Shown: positions 49,672 to 59,787, counted from the stretch's first letter. The stretch: 64,000 bases of DNA from an uncultured Lachnospiraceae bacterium (GCA_934351835.1 CAKRJP010000003.1:62001-126000); one strand, 5' to 3'. Numbers and translations are program-made. Notes: a model not told the origin generated them from the sequence alone.

Positions 49672-50133
49672 ATGATAATAGCAAAAAATGACGAAGCAAA
49701 AAGAAGTAAGATATGGAGAATCGTGATGACGGTATCTTCTGTGGTGATCGTATTGATTGCAATTTATTTATTAGTGAAAGTATTTACGGGAAATCCACTT
49801 CAGGGAAGCTGGGTTAATGAGGACAGCAACATTGAGATGACTATCAAGAATGGGAGTACTCTTACCCTGACAGTACCAGATCTTGCAGAAGAGTCAAAGG
49901 TTGACGTGAAACTGGATTATTCTTTGGATAAAGAAGATAAGATTTTTACAATCTCAGAGGACAAAGAAGAGTTGACGAAACTTGCTGAGGACTCAAAAGG
50001 AATGTATACAGAAGAGGCGTTGGAGGCGGCACTCGGCTCTTATATGACTTCGTTCAGTTACAGTATTGACGGTGGACAGCTCACACTTACAGAACGGGAA
50101 TATGGGGACCAGATGGTTCTTACAAGAGAGTAA
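49672..50133 (+). CDS. Membrane-anchored extracytoplasmic protein of unknown function
   Basis: 153 residues. A short basic N-terminus, one membrane helix (about 19-40), then GSWVNEDSNIEMTIKNGSTL and repeated beta-strand-like stretches ending GGQLTLTEREYGDQMVLTRE. The pattern of a WxxE/D start followed by alternating strands resembles lipocalin-like domains found in Firmicute surface proteins (DUF5640-like), but I cannot name the family with confidence. It has its own consensus promoter and a terminator, so it is a stand-alone and probably well expressed gene. Confidence 0.75.
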   Translation: MIIAKNDEAKRSKIWRIVMTVSSVVIVLIAIYLLVKVFTGNPLQGSWVNEDSNIEMTIKNGSTLTLTVPDLAEESKVDVKLDYSLDKEDKIFTISEDKEELTKLAEDSKGMYTEEALEAALGSYMTSFSYSIDGGQLTLTEREYGDQMVLTRE

Positions 50134-50142
50134 CAGATAAAC

Positions 50143-50185
50143 ATCCCTCTATCAGGGCACAGATTGTGTAGGATAGAGGGATTTT
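50143..50185 (+). terminator. Terminator of the gene at 49672
   Basis: 11-bp stem ATCCCTCTATC / GATAGAGGGAT followed by TTTT. Confidence 0.8.
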
Positions 50186-50240
50186 CGTTACATTATATAG
50201 CAAATTAATTTTATGGAGAAGATCCGGAAAGGAAGAGGAG

Positions 50241-51296
50241 ATGTACAGAGAACATACGAAACAGATCAAAATCGGAGATCGTTATATCGGTGGTGGTAAT
50301 GCAATTGCAATTCAGTCTATGACCAATACGAAGACAGAAGACGTGGAGGCGACGGTTGCACAGATTTTGGCCCTTGAAAAGGCAGGATGCGAGATTATCC
50401 GTTGTGCCGTACCGACCATGGAGGCAGCAGAAGCATTGACAGAAATTAAGAAACAGATTCACATCCCACTGGTAGCGGATATTCATTTTGATTACCGCCT
50501 GGCGATTGCTGCAATTGAGGCGGGAGCTGATAAGATCCGTATCAACCCTGGAAATATCGGGGATGAATCCAGAGTGCAGGCAGTTGTGGATAAAGCAAAA
50601 GAATATGGGGTTCCGATCCGTGTCGGGGTGAATAGTGGTTCTCTGGAGAAGGATCTTGTGGAAAAATACCACGGAGTGACAGCTGAAGGCATTGTAGAGA
50701 GTGCGATGGATAAGGTGCATATGATTGAACGTATGGGGTATGACAATCTGGTAGTCAGCATTAAATCTTCAGATGTTATGATGTGCGTAAAAGCCCATGA
50801 ACTGATTGCAAAAGAGTGTCCGTATCCGTTGCATGTAGGTATTACAGAGTCCGGAACGGTCTGGGCAGGAAATATCAAATCGTCCATCGGACTTGGACTG
50901 ATCTTGAATCAGGGGATCGGAGATACGATCCGTGTGTCTTTGACCGGCAATCCGGTAGAAGAAATCAAAACCGCAAAGCTTGTGCTGCGTACGCTGGGAC
51001 TTCGTAAGGGCGGTATTGAAGTTGTATCCTGCCCGACTTGTGGAAGAACAAAGATTGATCTGATCGGGCTGGCAAATCAGGTGGAACGGATGGTGGCAGA
51101 TATTCCGTTGGATATCAAAGTTGCGGTTATGGGCTGCGTGGTCAACGGACCGGGAGAGGCGAGAGAGGCTGACATCGGAATTGCCGGAGGCCAGGGAGAA
51201 GGACTTTTGATCAAGCATGGGGAAGTCGTAAAGAAAGTCAAAGAAGAAGAATTATTAGAGACATTAAGATGGGAGCTGTTACACTGGAATGAGTAA
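50241..51296 (+). CDS. ispG: 4-hydroxy-3-methylbut-2-enyl diphosphate synthase (flavodoxin type)
   Basis: 351 residues, full length, MEP pathway. N-terminal TIM barrel with IAIQSMTNTKTEDV and LVADIHFDYRLAI, and a C-terminal cluster domain with SCPTCGRTKIDL (CxxC) and VMGCVVNGPGEA supplying the three [4Fe-4S] cysteines. It converts MEcPP to HMBPP. A GGAAGAGGAG run precedes the ATG. The 3' end overlaps polC by 8 nt. Confidence 0.97.
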   Translation: MYREHTKQIKIGDRYIGGGNAIAIQSMTNTKTEDVEATVAQILALEKAGCEIIRCAVPTMEAAEALTEIKKQIHIPLVADIHFDYRLAIAAIEAGADKIRINPGNIGDESRVQAVVDKAKEYGVPIRVGVNSGSLEKDLVEKYHGVTAEGIVESAMDKVHMIERMGYDNLVVSIKSSDVMMCVKAHELIAKECPYPLHVGITESGTVWAGNIKSSIGLGLILNQGIGDTIRVSLTGNPVEEIKTAKLVLRTLGLRKGGIEVVSCPTCGRTKIDLIGLANQVERMVADIPLDIKVAVMGCVVNGPGEAREADIGIAGGQGEGLLIKHGEVVKKVKEEELLETLRWELLHWNE

Positions 51297-54200
51297 GGTA
51301 TTTGCAGATGTATTTCCGACATTAAAAATGAATACAGACATGCAGGCACTTTTAGAGGGGGTACAGGTTACAAAAGTAGCAACCAATTCTACCAGGGACT
51401 TTATAAAAGTGTTTATTCAAAGTACGCATTTAATACCAAAGCGATATATTTATGAGTTGGAACAGGCAATCAAGAACCAGTTGTTTGCAAGAAATCGTAT
51501 TCAGATCCGGGTAATAGAATCCTACATACTTTCGGAGCAGTACACTCCGGAAAATCTGATGAAAGAATATTATGAGAGTTTCCTGTTTGAGCTGGACCAG
51601 AAGAGCGTGGTGGAGCGGAACATGCTGCGCAGTGCAAAATATCATTTTGAGAATGAAAATGTGCTGTGCCTTTCCCTGGAAGACAACATTGTCTCCAAGG
51701 GGAAGAAAGATCTTCTGACCACCTATCTGACGGATATTTTTGAAGAACGCTTCAGACGCCCCATCGAGATCAAAGTCAGTTATATGCCGATCAAGGACAG
51801 TAAGTTAAGGTTTAACAATGCAAAAATCCGTCAGGAAGTGGACGCCATCTTAGAACGTGTGGAGCAGGTTTCAGAGAAGCACATGGAAGAGTCTCTTGTG
51901 GAAGAAAAAATGTCTGAGGCGGAAAGCGAAAGTAAACCAAAAGATTCGAAAGAGAAGAAAGACTCCGGGGAGAAGAAACAGGAATCTTCAAAATTTGTCG
52001 GAGGATCTAAAGGTTACGGATTTAAGGGGCGCAAGTCTTCTTTTGGTGGTCGTGGTCGTTTTGCGTATGGTGTGAAAGATTCCGATGATAAGAATCTGAT
52101 TTATGGACGTAATTTTGATGATGAACCAATGGAGATTAAGTACCTCATCACGGAGATGGGTGAAATTACCGTCCGTGGAAAGGTGATTAAATTCGAGACC
52201 AGAGAGATTCGTGATGAGAGAACGATCCTTTCATTTGCTGTGACAGATTTTACTGATACGATCATGGTTAAGATGTTTATTCGAAATGAGCAGCTTCCGG
52301 ATATTTTAGGAGAGATCAAGCCGGGAGCATTTCTGAAAGTTAAAGGTGTTGCTACTATTGATAAATTTGACCGTGAACTCAGTATCAATTCCGTTACAGG
52401 TGTGCGTAAGATCCCGGATTTTACAGAGAGTCGATTGGACACTGCGCCGGAAAAACGTGTAGAACTGCACTGCCATACTAAGATGAGCGATATGGACGCA
52501 GTTACAAATGTACAGGATCTGGTAAAACGTGCCCACGACTGGGGACATAAAGCACTGGCAATCACGGATCATGGCGTGGTGCAGGGATTTACGGAAGCTC
52601 ATCATTATATGCAGGGGCTTCCGGCTGATGATCCGTTTAAGGTTATCTACGGTGTAGAAGGGTATCTGGTAGATGATCTGGTCGATGTTGCGGTGAATGA
52701 AAAAGGGCAGTCATTAGAAGGAACGTTTGTTGTATTCGACCTTGAGACTACCGGTTTCAGCCCAATCAAAGATAAGATTATTGAGATTGGAGCTGTTAAG
52801 GTAGAACATGGAAAGATTACGGATAAGTTTAGCACTTTTGTTAATCCGAAGATTCCGATTCCGTTTAACATTACACAGCTTACCAGTATCACTGATCAGA
52901 TGGTTATGGATTCAGATGACATTGAGACAATCCTGCCGCAGTTCCTGGAATTTGTGGGAGATGCGGTGTTGGTGGCTCACAATGCATCTTTTGATGTGAG
53001 TTTTATTGAACAAAACTGCAGATATCAGGATATCAAACCGGATTTCACGTCGGTGGATACTGTTGCACTTGCAAGAATTTTATTGCCTACTCTATCAAAA
53101 TATAAGTTAAATATTGTTGCCAATGCACTTCATATTTCACTGGAGAATCATCACCGTGCGGTGGATGATGCAGGGGCAACGGCAGAGATTTTTGTAAAAT
53201 TCGTAGAGATGTTAAAAGACAGAAGTATCACGGATCTTACCAGGTTAAATCACTTTGGAACGATGAACACAGCAGCTGTTGTCAAAAAGCAGATGACATA
53301 TCATGTTATCATTCTGGCAACGAATGAAGTGGGAAGAGTGAATTTGTATACTTTGATTTCCAAGTCACATCTGGATTATTATTTCAGACGGCCGAGAATA
53401 CCGAAGAGTGAACTGTCAAAATACAGAGAGGGACTTCTGGTTGGAAGTGCCTGTGAAGCAGGAGAACTTTACCGGGCAATTCTGGATGATAAGCCGGAAG
53501 AACGTATTGCAAAGATTGTAAATTTCTATGATTATCTGGAGATACAGCCGGTGGGAAACAACCAGTTTATGATCGAGAGTGACAAAATCTCAAAGGTCCA
53601 GAGTGAGGAAGATATCAGAGATATCAATCGCCAGATTGTAAAACTGGGTGAACGGTTTAATAAACCTGTTGTAGCGACCTGTGATGTGCATTTTATGGAT
53701 CCGGAGGATGAAATCTACCGACGGATCATTATGGCAGGAAAAGGATTTGCCGATGCCGATAACCAGCCACCGCTGTATTTGCATACGACGGATGAGATGT
53801 TAGAAGAATTTGAATATCTCGGTTCGGAGAAAGCAAGAGAAATTGTCATTGAGAATCCTAACAAGATCGCAGATATGGTGGAGAAGATAACACCGGTGCG
53901 CCCGGATAAGTGTCCGCCGGTCATCCCGGATTCAGATAAGCAGCTGAGAGAAATCTGTTACCGTAAAGCACATGAATTATATGGAGAAAATTTACCGGAA
54001 ATCGTAACGGAGCGACTGGAACGAGAACTGAACTCTATCATATCCAACGGTTTTGCCGTTATGTATATTATTGCACAGAAACTGGTATGGAAATCAGTGG
54101 AAGATGGATATCTGGTAGGTTCCCGTGGATCTGTAGGATCTTCCTTTGTTGCGACAATGGCGGGAATTACTGAGGTAAATCCGCTGAGTCCACATTACCG

Positions 54201-55863
54201 TTGTAAGAAATGCTTCTATACAGATTTTGATTCAGAAGAAGTCCGTGCTTATGCCGGAGGCTGTGGTATGGATATGCCGGATAAATTGTGCCCGGTGTGC
54301 GGAGAACCGTTAGAGAAAGATGGATTCGATATTCCGTTCGAAACATTCCTGGGATTTAAGGGAAATAAAGAGCCGGATATTGACCTGAACTTTTCCGGAG
54401 ATTACCAGAGTAATGCCCACAAATATACAGAGGTTATTTTTGGAGCAGGTCAGACATACCGTGCCGGAACCATCGGAACTCTGGCGGAAAAGACTGCATT
54501 TGGATATGTAAAGAATTATTACGAAGAACGCGGAGAGGGAAAAAGAAATTGTGAGATTGACCGCATTGTTGCGGGATGTACGGGAATTCGGAGAAGTACC
54601 GGGCAGCATCCGGGAGGTATCATCGTACTTCCGCTGGGAGAAGAAATTAACTCATTTACTCCGGTGCAGCATCCGGCAAATGATACGACAACAGACATTG
54701 TAACGACACATTTCGATTACCACTCCATTGACCATAACTTATTAAAACTTGATATTCTGGGTCATGATGATCCAACCATGATTAAGACGCTGGAGGAATT
54801 TATCAGTTCCCCTTCAATGGATAATGAATATAATGAGACAGACCATCCATTTGATGCTACCAAGATCCCGTTGGATGATCCGAAGGTCATGTCTTTATTT
54901 CATGACACATCAGCACTTGGTGTTAAGCCGGATGACATCGGTGGCTGTAAACTGGGCTGTCTTGGTATTCCGGAATTTGGTACGGATTTCTCTATGCAGA
55001 TGGTAGAAGAAGTACATCCAACGAAATTTTCAGATTTGATTCGTATTGCCGGACTTTCCCATGGTACGGATGTGTGGCTGAATAATGCCCAGGATCTGAT
55101 CCGGAGCGGAATTGCGACAATCTCAACAGCGGTTTGTACCCGTGATGATATTATGACTTACCTGATTAATAAAGGTTTAGAGAGTGAACTTTCTTTCACC
55201 ATCATGGAGCGAGTGCGAAAAGGTGTTGTAGCAAAGGGAAAATGCAAAGAGTGGCCGGAATATAAGAAGGAAATGCTGGCGCATGATGTGCCGGAGTGGT
55301 ATATAGGCTCTTGTGAGAAAATCAAATATATGTTCCCGAAAGCTCATGCGGCAGCGTATGTAATGATGGCATATCGTATCGCTTACTGTAAGGTGAATTA
55401 TCCGTTGGCATACTATGGAGCGTTTTTTGGAATTCGTGCGGATGCATTTTCATATGAGATTATGTGTCAGGGAAGAGATAAATTGGAGTATTATCTGGCA
55501 GACTATAAGAAACGTTCCGGCTCTCTTTCAAAGAAAGAGCAGGATACACTCCGGGATATGAGGATCGTACAGGAAATGTACGCAAGAGGCTATGAATTCC
55601 TGCCAATTGATATCTACAGATCAAAGGCATCAAAATTCCAGATTATAGACGGGAAATTGCTTCCGCCGTTCACCAGTCTTGATGGAATGGGTGAGAAGGC
55701 GGCAGAACAGATGGAAGAGGCCGAAAAAGGCGGAAAATATCTGTCAAGAGATGATTTCAGAGAGCGTACAAAAGCAAGTAAGACGGTTATTGATTATATG
55801 GGAACTCTGGGGCTTTTGGGAGACTTGCCACAGTCTAACCAGTTGTCATTATTTGATTTGTAA
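51289..55863 (+). CDS. polC: DNA polymerase III alpha subunit, PolC type
   Basis: 1524 residues, the main replicase. Order: N-terminal domains (1-200), a charged and Gly/Arg-rich linker (about 205-263) longer than usual, OB domain, PHP domain (VELHCHTKMSDMDAV, about 389), an inserted 3'-5' exonuclease (FVVFDLETTGFSPIKDKIIE, about 480), and the polymerase core with SRGSVGSSFVATMAG, the zinc-binding CKKCFYTDF and CPVCGEPL, and KEPDIDLNFSGDYQ carrying catalytic aspartates. Bacillus PolC is about 1440 residues; part of the excess is the linker. Translationally coupled to ispG. Confidence 0.97.
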   Translation: MSKVFADVFPTLKMNTDMQALLEGVQVTKVATNSTRDFIKVFIQSTHLIPKRYIYELEQAIKNQLFARNRIQIRVIESYILSEQYTPENLMKEYYESFLFELDQKSVVERNMLRSAKYHFENENVLCLSLEDNIVSKGKKDLLTTYLTDIFEERFRRPIEIKVSYMPIKDSKLRFNNAKIRQEVDAILERVEQVSEKHMEESLVEEKMSEAESESKPKDSKEKKDSGEKKQESSKFVGGSKGYGFKGRKSSFGGRGRFAYGVKDSDDKNLIYGRNFDDEPMEIKYLITEMGEITVRGKVIKFETREIRDERTILSFAVTDFTDTIMVKMFIRNEQLPDILGEIKPGAFLKVKGVATIDKFDRELSINSVTGVRKIPDFTESRLDTAPEKRVELHCHTKMSDMDAVTNVQDLVKRAHDWGHKALAITDHGVVQGFTEAHHYMQGLPADDPFKVIYGVEGYLVDDLVDVAVNEKGQSLEGTFVVFDLETTGFSPIKDKIIEIGAVKVEHGKITDKFSTFVNPKIPIPFNITQLTSITDQMVMDSDDIETILPQFLEFVGDAVLVAHNASFDVSFIEQNCRYQDIKPDFTSVDTVALARILLPTLSKYKLNIVANALHISLENHHRAVDDAGATAEIFVKFVEMLKDRSITDLTRLNHFGTMNTAAVVKKQMTYHVIILATNEVGRVNLYTLISKSHLDYYFRRPRIPKSELSKYREGLLVGSACEAGELYRAILDDKPEERIAKIVNFYDYLEIQPVGNNQFMIESDKISKVQSEEDIRDINRQIVKLGERFNKPVVATCDVHFMDPEDEIYRRIIMAGKGFADADNQPPLYLHTTDEMLEEFEYLGSEKAREIVIENPNKIADMVEKITPVRPDKCPPVIPDSDKQLREICYRKAHELYGENLPEIVTERLERELNSIISNGFAVMYIIAQKLVWKSVEDGYLVGSRGSVGSSFVATMAGITEVNPLSPHYRCKKCFYTDFDSEEVRAYAGGCGMDMPDKLCPVCGEPLEKDGFDIPFETFLGFKGNKEPDIDLNFSGDYQSNAHKYTEVIFGAGQTYRAGTIGTLAEKTAFGYVKNYYEERGEGKRNCEIDRIVAGCTGIRRSTGQHPGGIIVLPLGEEINSFTPVQHPANDTTTDIVTTHFDYHSIDHNLLKLDILGHDDPTMIKTLEEFISSPSMDNEYNETDHPFDATKIPLDDPKVMSLFHDTSALGVKPDDIGGCKLGCLGIPEFGTDFSMQMVEEVHPTKFSDLIRIAGLSHGTDVWLNNAQDLIRSGIATISTAVCTRDDIMTYLINKGLESELSFTIMERVRKGVVAKGKCKEWPEYKKEMLAHDVPEWYIGSCEKIKYMFPKAHAAAYVMMAYRIAYCKVNYPLAYYGAFFGIRADAFSYEIMCQGRDKLEYYLADYKKRSGSLSKKEQDTLRDMRIVQEMYARGYEFLPIDIYRSKASKFQIIDGKLLPPFTSLDGMGEKAAEQMEEAEKGGKYLSRDDFRERTKASKTVIDYMGTLGLLGDLPQSNQLSLFDL

Positions 55864-55882
55864 AATTAAAGAAGGATGAAAA

Positions 55883-56446
55883 ATGAATTATTCGAAGATA
55901 ACAGAATGGTGCCATGAGATTATAAAAGCAACCGCTAAAAAAGAGGGCTTTTATATTGATGCGACCATGGGAAAAGGAAATGATACCCTGCTGTTATGTC
56001 AGATTGCCGGGGCGTGCGGACACGTCCTGGCATTTGATATACAGGAGGAGGCTTTAAAGTATACAGCGAAGAAGTTAAAAGAGGCAGGATATCTGAATGC
56101 AGAACTTGTGCAGGACGGACATGAGCATATGGACAGGTATGCAGAGTCGGAGACAGCGGATGCCATCTGTTTTAATTTCGGCTATCTTCCGGGTGGCGAC
56201 CACAAAGTGGCAACGAAAGCGCAGACGAGTATAGAGGCGATCGATAAAGGACTGAAAATATTAAAGCGTGGGGGAATGATGAGTCTGTGTATCTATAGTG
56301 GCGGCGATACAGGGTTTGAGGAAAGAGAAAAAATTCTGGAATATTTGAAGACGATTCCGGGGAAAGAATATACTGTGATCGTAAACGAATATTATAACCG
56401 GGGAAATAATCCTCCGATGCCGGTATTTATTTACAGGAGACAATAG
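55883..56446 (+). CDS. mnmM: tRNA (mnm5U34) methyltransferase MnmM (YtqB family)
   Basis: 187 residues. Rossmann methyltransferase with YIDATMGKGNDTLLLC (SAM loop), LAFDIQEEAL and FNFGYLPGGDHKVATK. This is the rRNA_methylase/YtqB family, of which the Bacillus subtilis member was shown to methylate the wobble-base modification nm5U to mnm5U in tRNA. It lies 19 nt after polC and is probably cotranscribed. Confidence 0.88.
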   Translation: MNYSKITEWCHEIIKATAKKEGFYIDATMGKGNDTLLLCQIAGACGHVLAFDIQEEALKYTAKKLKEAGYLNAELVQDGHEHMDRYAESETADAICFNFGYLPGGDHKVATKAQTSIEAIDKGLKILKRGGMMSLCIYSGGDTGFEEREKILEYLKTIPGKEYTVIVNEYYNRGNNPPMPVFIYRRQ

Positions 56447-56542
56447 AAAACTATAACATTTTTGTCATTTATTCATCACAGTTTAAACACAATTAAACGA
56501 TACACTATAACCATCAGATGAATGAGAAAGGAGTTTTCTATT

Positions 56543-57832
56543 ATGGATAATGAGTATACGTATTATACCGGACAGGAGCCGTCGGGTAATCAGAATATGA
56601 ATGGAAACATGAATGGCAATATGAATCAGAACATGAACGGGGCCGGAGATCCGCGGAAACCGAAAAAAGGAATGCCTAAATGGGCGAAGATTGGATGTGT
56701 GGCACTGGCATTTGGAGTGGTTGCCGGAGCGGCATTTCAGACAACAAGTTTTGTTTCCGGGAAATTATTAGGAACAAATTCGGCAAAAAGCAGTTCGAAG
56801 ACAGTGGAGAGCGCAAAACTTACAACATCCGGTGACAGTTCTGTGGTAACAACAGATGTGACAAAAATTGTAAATAATGCAATGCCTTCTGTTGTATCTA
56901 TTACAAATATGAGTGTTCAGCAGGTACAGAGTTTCTTTGGAGGAATGCAGGAACAGCAGAGTGAAAGCGCCGGATCAGGAATTATCATCGGTCAGAATGA
57001 TTCAGAACTTCTGATTGTAACGAATAACCATGTGGTTGAAAACAGTGATACATTGACGGTAAGCTTTATAGATAATGAAAGTGTAGAAGCAAATATCAAA
57101 GGTACAGATTCCAGCAAAGATCTGGCTGTTGTCGCTGTAAAATTAAGTGATATCAAAGATTCTACAATGGATGAGATAAAGGTTGCAACACTTGGAGATT
57201 CAGATTCCCTTCAGGTGGGTGAACCTGCTATAGCAATCGGTAACGCCCTCGGCTATGGACAGTCTGTTACAACAGGTGTCATCTCTGCGACAAACAGACA
57301 GTTAGATGGTTACAGCAGCAATCTGATTCAGACAGATGCAGCAATTAACCCTGGAAACAGTGGTGGAGCACTCCTTAATAATAAAGGTGAAGTTGTTGGA
57401 ATCAACAGTGCGAAGATTGCTCAGGATTCTGTAGAAGGTATTGGATATGCAATTCCGATTTCTGATGTAAGTGATACGATCACAGATCTTATGAATCAGG
57501 AGACCAAAACAAAAGTTGCAGAAGCAGAGCGCGGACAGATTGGAATCCAGGGTGTTGATGTAACAGAAGACAGTGCACAGATGTATGATATCCCAACGGG
57601 TGTTTATATTTCAGAAGTAATATCCGGAGGCGGTGCTGATAAAGCAGGACTTACAAAAGGCAGTGTGATCACAGCATTAAATGGTACAACAATCGATGGT
57701 ATGTCAACACTTCAGGAACAGTTACAGTATTATAAAGCAGGCGAAAAAGTGAAACTTACGGTACAGATTCCGGGTAATTCAGGTAAATATACAGAAAAAG
57801 AAATTGAAGTTACACTTGGAAGTAAGTCTTAA
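56543..57832 (+). CDS. htrA: HtrA/DegP-like membrane serine protease with PDZ domain
   Basis: 429 residues. A cytoplasmic head with Asn-Met-Gly repeats (residues 17-33), a membrane helix about 46-68, a trypsin-like protease domain with catalytic H163 (NNHVVENS), D193 (SSKDLAVV) and S273 (NPGNSGGALLN), and a C-terminal PDZ domain (about 330-425). It degrades misfolded proteins outside the membrane. The start at 56543 is set by AAGGAG 9 nt upstream; an ATG at 56522 is in frame without one. No CssRS-type two-component genes adjoin it. Confidence 0.94.
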   Translation: MDNEYTYYTGQEPSGNQNMNGNMNGNMNQNMNGAGDPRKPKKGMPKWAKIGCVALAFGVVAGAAFQTTSFVSGKLLGTNSAKSSSKTVESAKLTTSGDSSVVTTDVTKIVNNAMPSVVSITNMSVQQVQSFFGGMQEQQSESAGSGIIIGQNDSELLIVTNNHVVENSDTLTVSFIDNESVEANIKGTDSSKDLAVVAVKLSDIKDSTMDEIKVATLGDSDSLQVGEPAIAIGNALGYGQSVTTGVISATNRQLDGYSSNLIQTDAAINPGNSGGALLNNKGEVVGINSAKIAQDSVEGIGYAIPISDVSDTITDLMNQETKTKVAEAERGQIGIQGVDVTEDSAQMYDIPTGVYISEVISGGGADKAGLTKGSVITALNGTTIDGMSTLQEQLQYYKAGEKVKLTVQIPGNSGKYTEKEIEVTLGSKS

Positions 57833-57844
57833 TAGTGCTATACT
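57816..57844 (+). promoter_or_regulatory. glyA promoter
   Basis: TTGGAA (57816-57821), 17 nt, TATACT (57839-57844), overlapping the end of the protease gene. Confidence 0.55.
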
Positions 57845-57885
57845 ATAGCGTGATAAAGGGATAAAGTGTAGTAGGAGGATGAAAA

Positions 57886-59124
57886 ATGTATACATTTGAT
57901 GAAATTACCAAAGTAGATCCTGAGATTGCAGAAGCGATTCATGACGAGATGGAACGTCAGAATTCACATATAGAGTTGATCGCATCTGAGAACTGGGTCA
58001 GCAAAGCTGTTATGGCAGCGATGGGAAGCCCGTTGACGAATAAATACGCTGAAGGATATCCGGGGAAGAGATATTATGGTGGATGCCAGTGCGTAGATGT
58101 TGTAGAGAATCTTGCAAGAGACCGTGCAAAAGAGTTGTTTGGATGTGATTATGCAAATGTGCAGCCACATTCAGGAGCACAGGCAAATCTGGCAGTATTT
58201 TTCGCAATGGTAAATCCGGGAGATACTGTAATGGGTATGAATCTGGATGCAGGTGGACACCTGACACATGGTTCACCGGTTAATATTTCCGGAAAATATT
58301 TTAATATTGTATCTTACGGTGTGAATGATGATGGATATATTGATTATGATGAAGTGAGAAAGATTGCATTAGAGGAAAAACCGAAGCTGATCGTAGCCGG
58401 AGCAAGTGCTTATGCAAGAATCATTGACTTTAAGAAATTCCGTGAGATTGCAGATGAAGTGGGAGCATATCTGATGGTAGATATGGCACATATTGCCGGA
58501 TTAGTGGCAGCAGGACTTCATCCAAGCCCAATTCCATATGCAGATGTGGTAACAACAACTACACATAAGACTCTTCGTGGACCAAGAGGTGGACTGATCC
58601 TCTGCAATCAGGAGGCAGCAGATAAATTTAACTTTAACAAAGCAGTGTTCCCCGGAATCCAGGGAGGTCCGTTGGAGCATGTGATCGCAGGTAAAGCAGT
58701 ATGTTTCAAAGAAGCTTTACAGCCGGAATTTAAAGAATACCAACAGCAGATCATCAAGAATGCACAGGCACTCTGCAAGGGACTGATGGACCGCGGTGTG
58801 AAGATTGTATCCGGCGGAACTGATAACCATCTGATGCTGATTGATCTGAAAGATGAAGAAGTAACGGGAAAAGAATTGGAGAAACGTCTGGATCAGGCAC
58901 ATATCACATGCAACAAGAATACGATCCCTAATGATCCGAGATCGCCGTTTGTAACCAGTGGTGTCAGACTTGGAACACCTGCAGTAACAACACGAGGTAT
59001 GAAAGAAGCAGATATGGACATTATCGCAGAAGGAATTGCACTGGTACTTCAGAGTGAAGATAATATCGAGAAAGTCAAAGGTATGATTGCTGAATTGACC
59101 AAAAAATATCCATTAGTACAGTAA
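57886..59124 (+). CDS. glyA: Serine hydroxymethyltransferase
   Basis: 412 residues, full length. It interconverts serine and glycine with tetrahydrofolate. Motifs: IELIASENWVSKAVMAAMGS, NKYAEGYPGKRYYGG, QPHSGAQANLAVF, and TTTTHKTLRGPRGG with the PLP lysine. GTAGGAGGATG precedes the ATG. Confidence 0.97.
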   Translation: MYTFDEITKVDPEIAEAIHDEMERQNSHIELIASENWVSKAVMAAMGSPLTNKYAEGYPGKRYYGGCQCVDVVENLARDRAKELFGCDYANVQPHSGAQANLAVFFAMVNPGDTVMGMNLDAGGHLTHGSPVNISGKYFNIVSYGVNDDGYIDYDEVRKIALEEKPKLIVAGASAYARIIDFKKFREIADEVGAYLMVDMAHIAGLVAAGLHPSPIPYADVVTTTTHKTLRGPRGGLILCNQEAADKFNFNKAVFPGIQGGPLEHVIAGKAVCFKEALQPEFKEYQQQIIKNAQALCKGLMDRGVKIVSGGTDNHLMLIDLKDEEVTGKELEKRLDQAHITCNKNTIPNDPRSPFVTSGVRLGTPAVTTRGMKEADMDIIAEGIALVLQSEDNIEKVKGMIAELTKKYPLVQ

Positions 59125-59130
59125 AATATT

Positions 59131-59159
59131 TTGAAATTTTAGTGGGAATGTAGTATACT
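59131..59159 (+). promoter_or_regulatory. Promoter of the zinc-ribbon protein gene
   Basis: TTGAAA (59131-59136), 17 nt, TATACT (59154-59159). Confidence 0.65.
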
Positions 59160-59214
59160 GTTTGGGTAGATTGAATTAATCGGATTATTATAAAGTGAGG
59201 AGGGCACATTTAAG

Positions 59215-59655
59215 ATGAAATGTCCAATATGTGGTCAGGAATTAAGACCAGGAAAGAAGGACCCGAATTACCTTTTATGTTATAACTGTAAGAAGAAATT
59301 TAAGGTTCCACAGAAGAAGGTCAAGACATCTGCCGAGACAGACAGGGAAAGAGACGAGGAAGAAGAGCCAAGATACTCTAATATTCCACCGAAAAAAGTT
59401 CGTGAAAAACGCGAGACGGAGATGCGCAAAGCATATGATGAACTGTTAGCGGTAGAGGATAATACAAAGAAGAAAAAAAAGAAAAGACCAAAGCCGGAAC
59501 CGGAACCAGAAGATATTCTGGATGATACATACGATGATGATTATGATGACGACGATTATGAGGATGAGGGCGGTTCAAAACTGCCGATTATTATTCTGGC
59601 AATCGCAATTGTTATTGTAGGTGCACTGATTGCTTATATGTTATTATTCAGATAA
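59215..59655 (+). CDS. Zinc-ribbon membrane protein of unknown function
   Basis: 146 residues. An N-terminal zinc ribbon (CPICGQELRPG and CYNCKKKF, two CxxC pairs), a long charged middle with a Lys-rich then Asp/Glu-rich run (residues 80-120, KKKKKKRPKPEPEPEDI then a DDDYD-type stretch), and a single C-terminal membrane helix (about 125-144). A tail-anchored layout, with the ribbon in the cytoplasm. Similar proteins are common in Lachnospiraceae but I cannot give a role. GAGGAGGG precedes the ATG. Confidence 0.8.
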   Translation: MKCPICGQELRPGKKDPNYLLCYNCKKKFKVPQKKVKTSAETDRERDEEEEPRYSNIPPKKVREKRETEMRKAYDELLAVEDNTKKKKKKRPKPEPEPEDILDDTYDDDYDDDDYEDEGGSKLPIIILAIAIVIVGALIAYMLLFR

Positions 59656-59671
59656 TTTAACAGGATGTAAT

Positions 59672-59721
59672 TGAGCTGGGAAAAGTATGATAGTAATTGT
59701 TGTACTTTTACCGGCTCATTT
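59672..59721 (+). terminator. Terminator of the zinc-ribbon gene
   Basis: TGAGC-t-GG-g-AAAAGTA pairs with TACTTTT-a-CC-g-GCTCA, followed by TTTTG. Confidence 0.7.
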
Positions 59722-59787
59722 TGCATATAGAAGCAACTGATTTAGGTGACAGAAAGATTTTTTAATGGTGGAGAGACTTATAAACAT

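Noticed and set aside
52101..52565. 154-codon open frame antisense to polC
   Set aside because: Lies within the conserved OB/PHP coding region and lacks any start signal.
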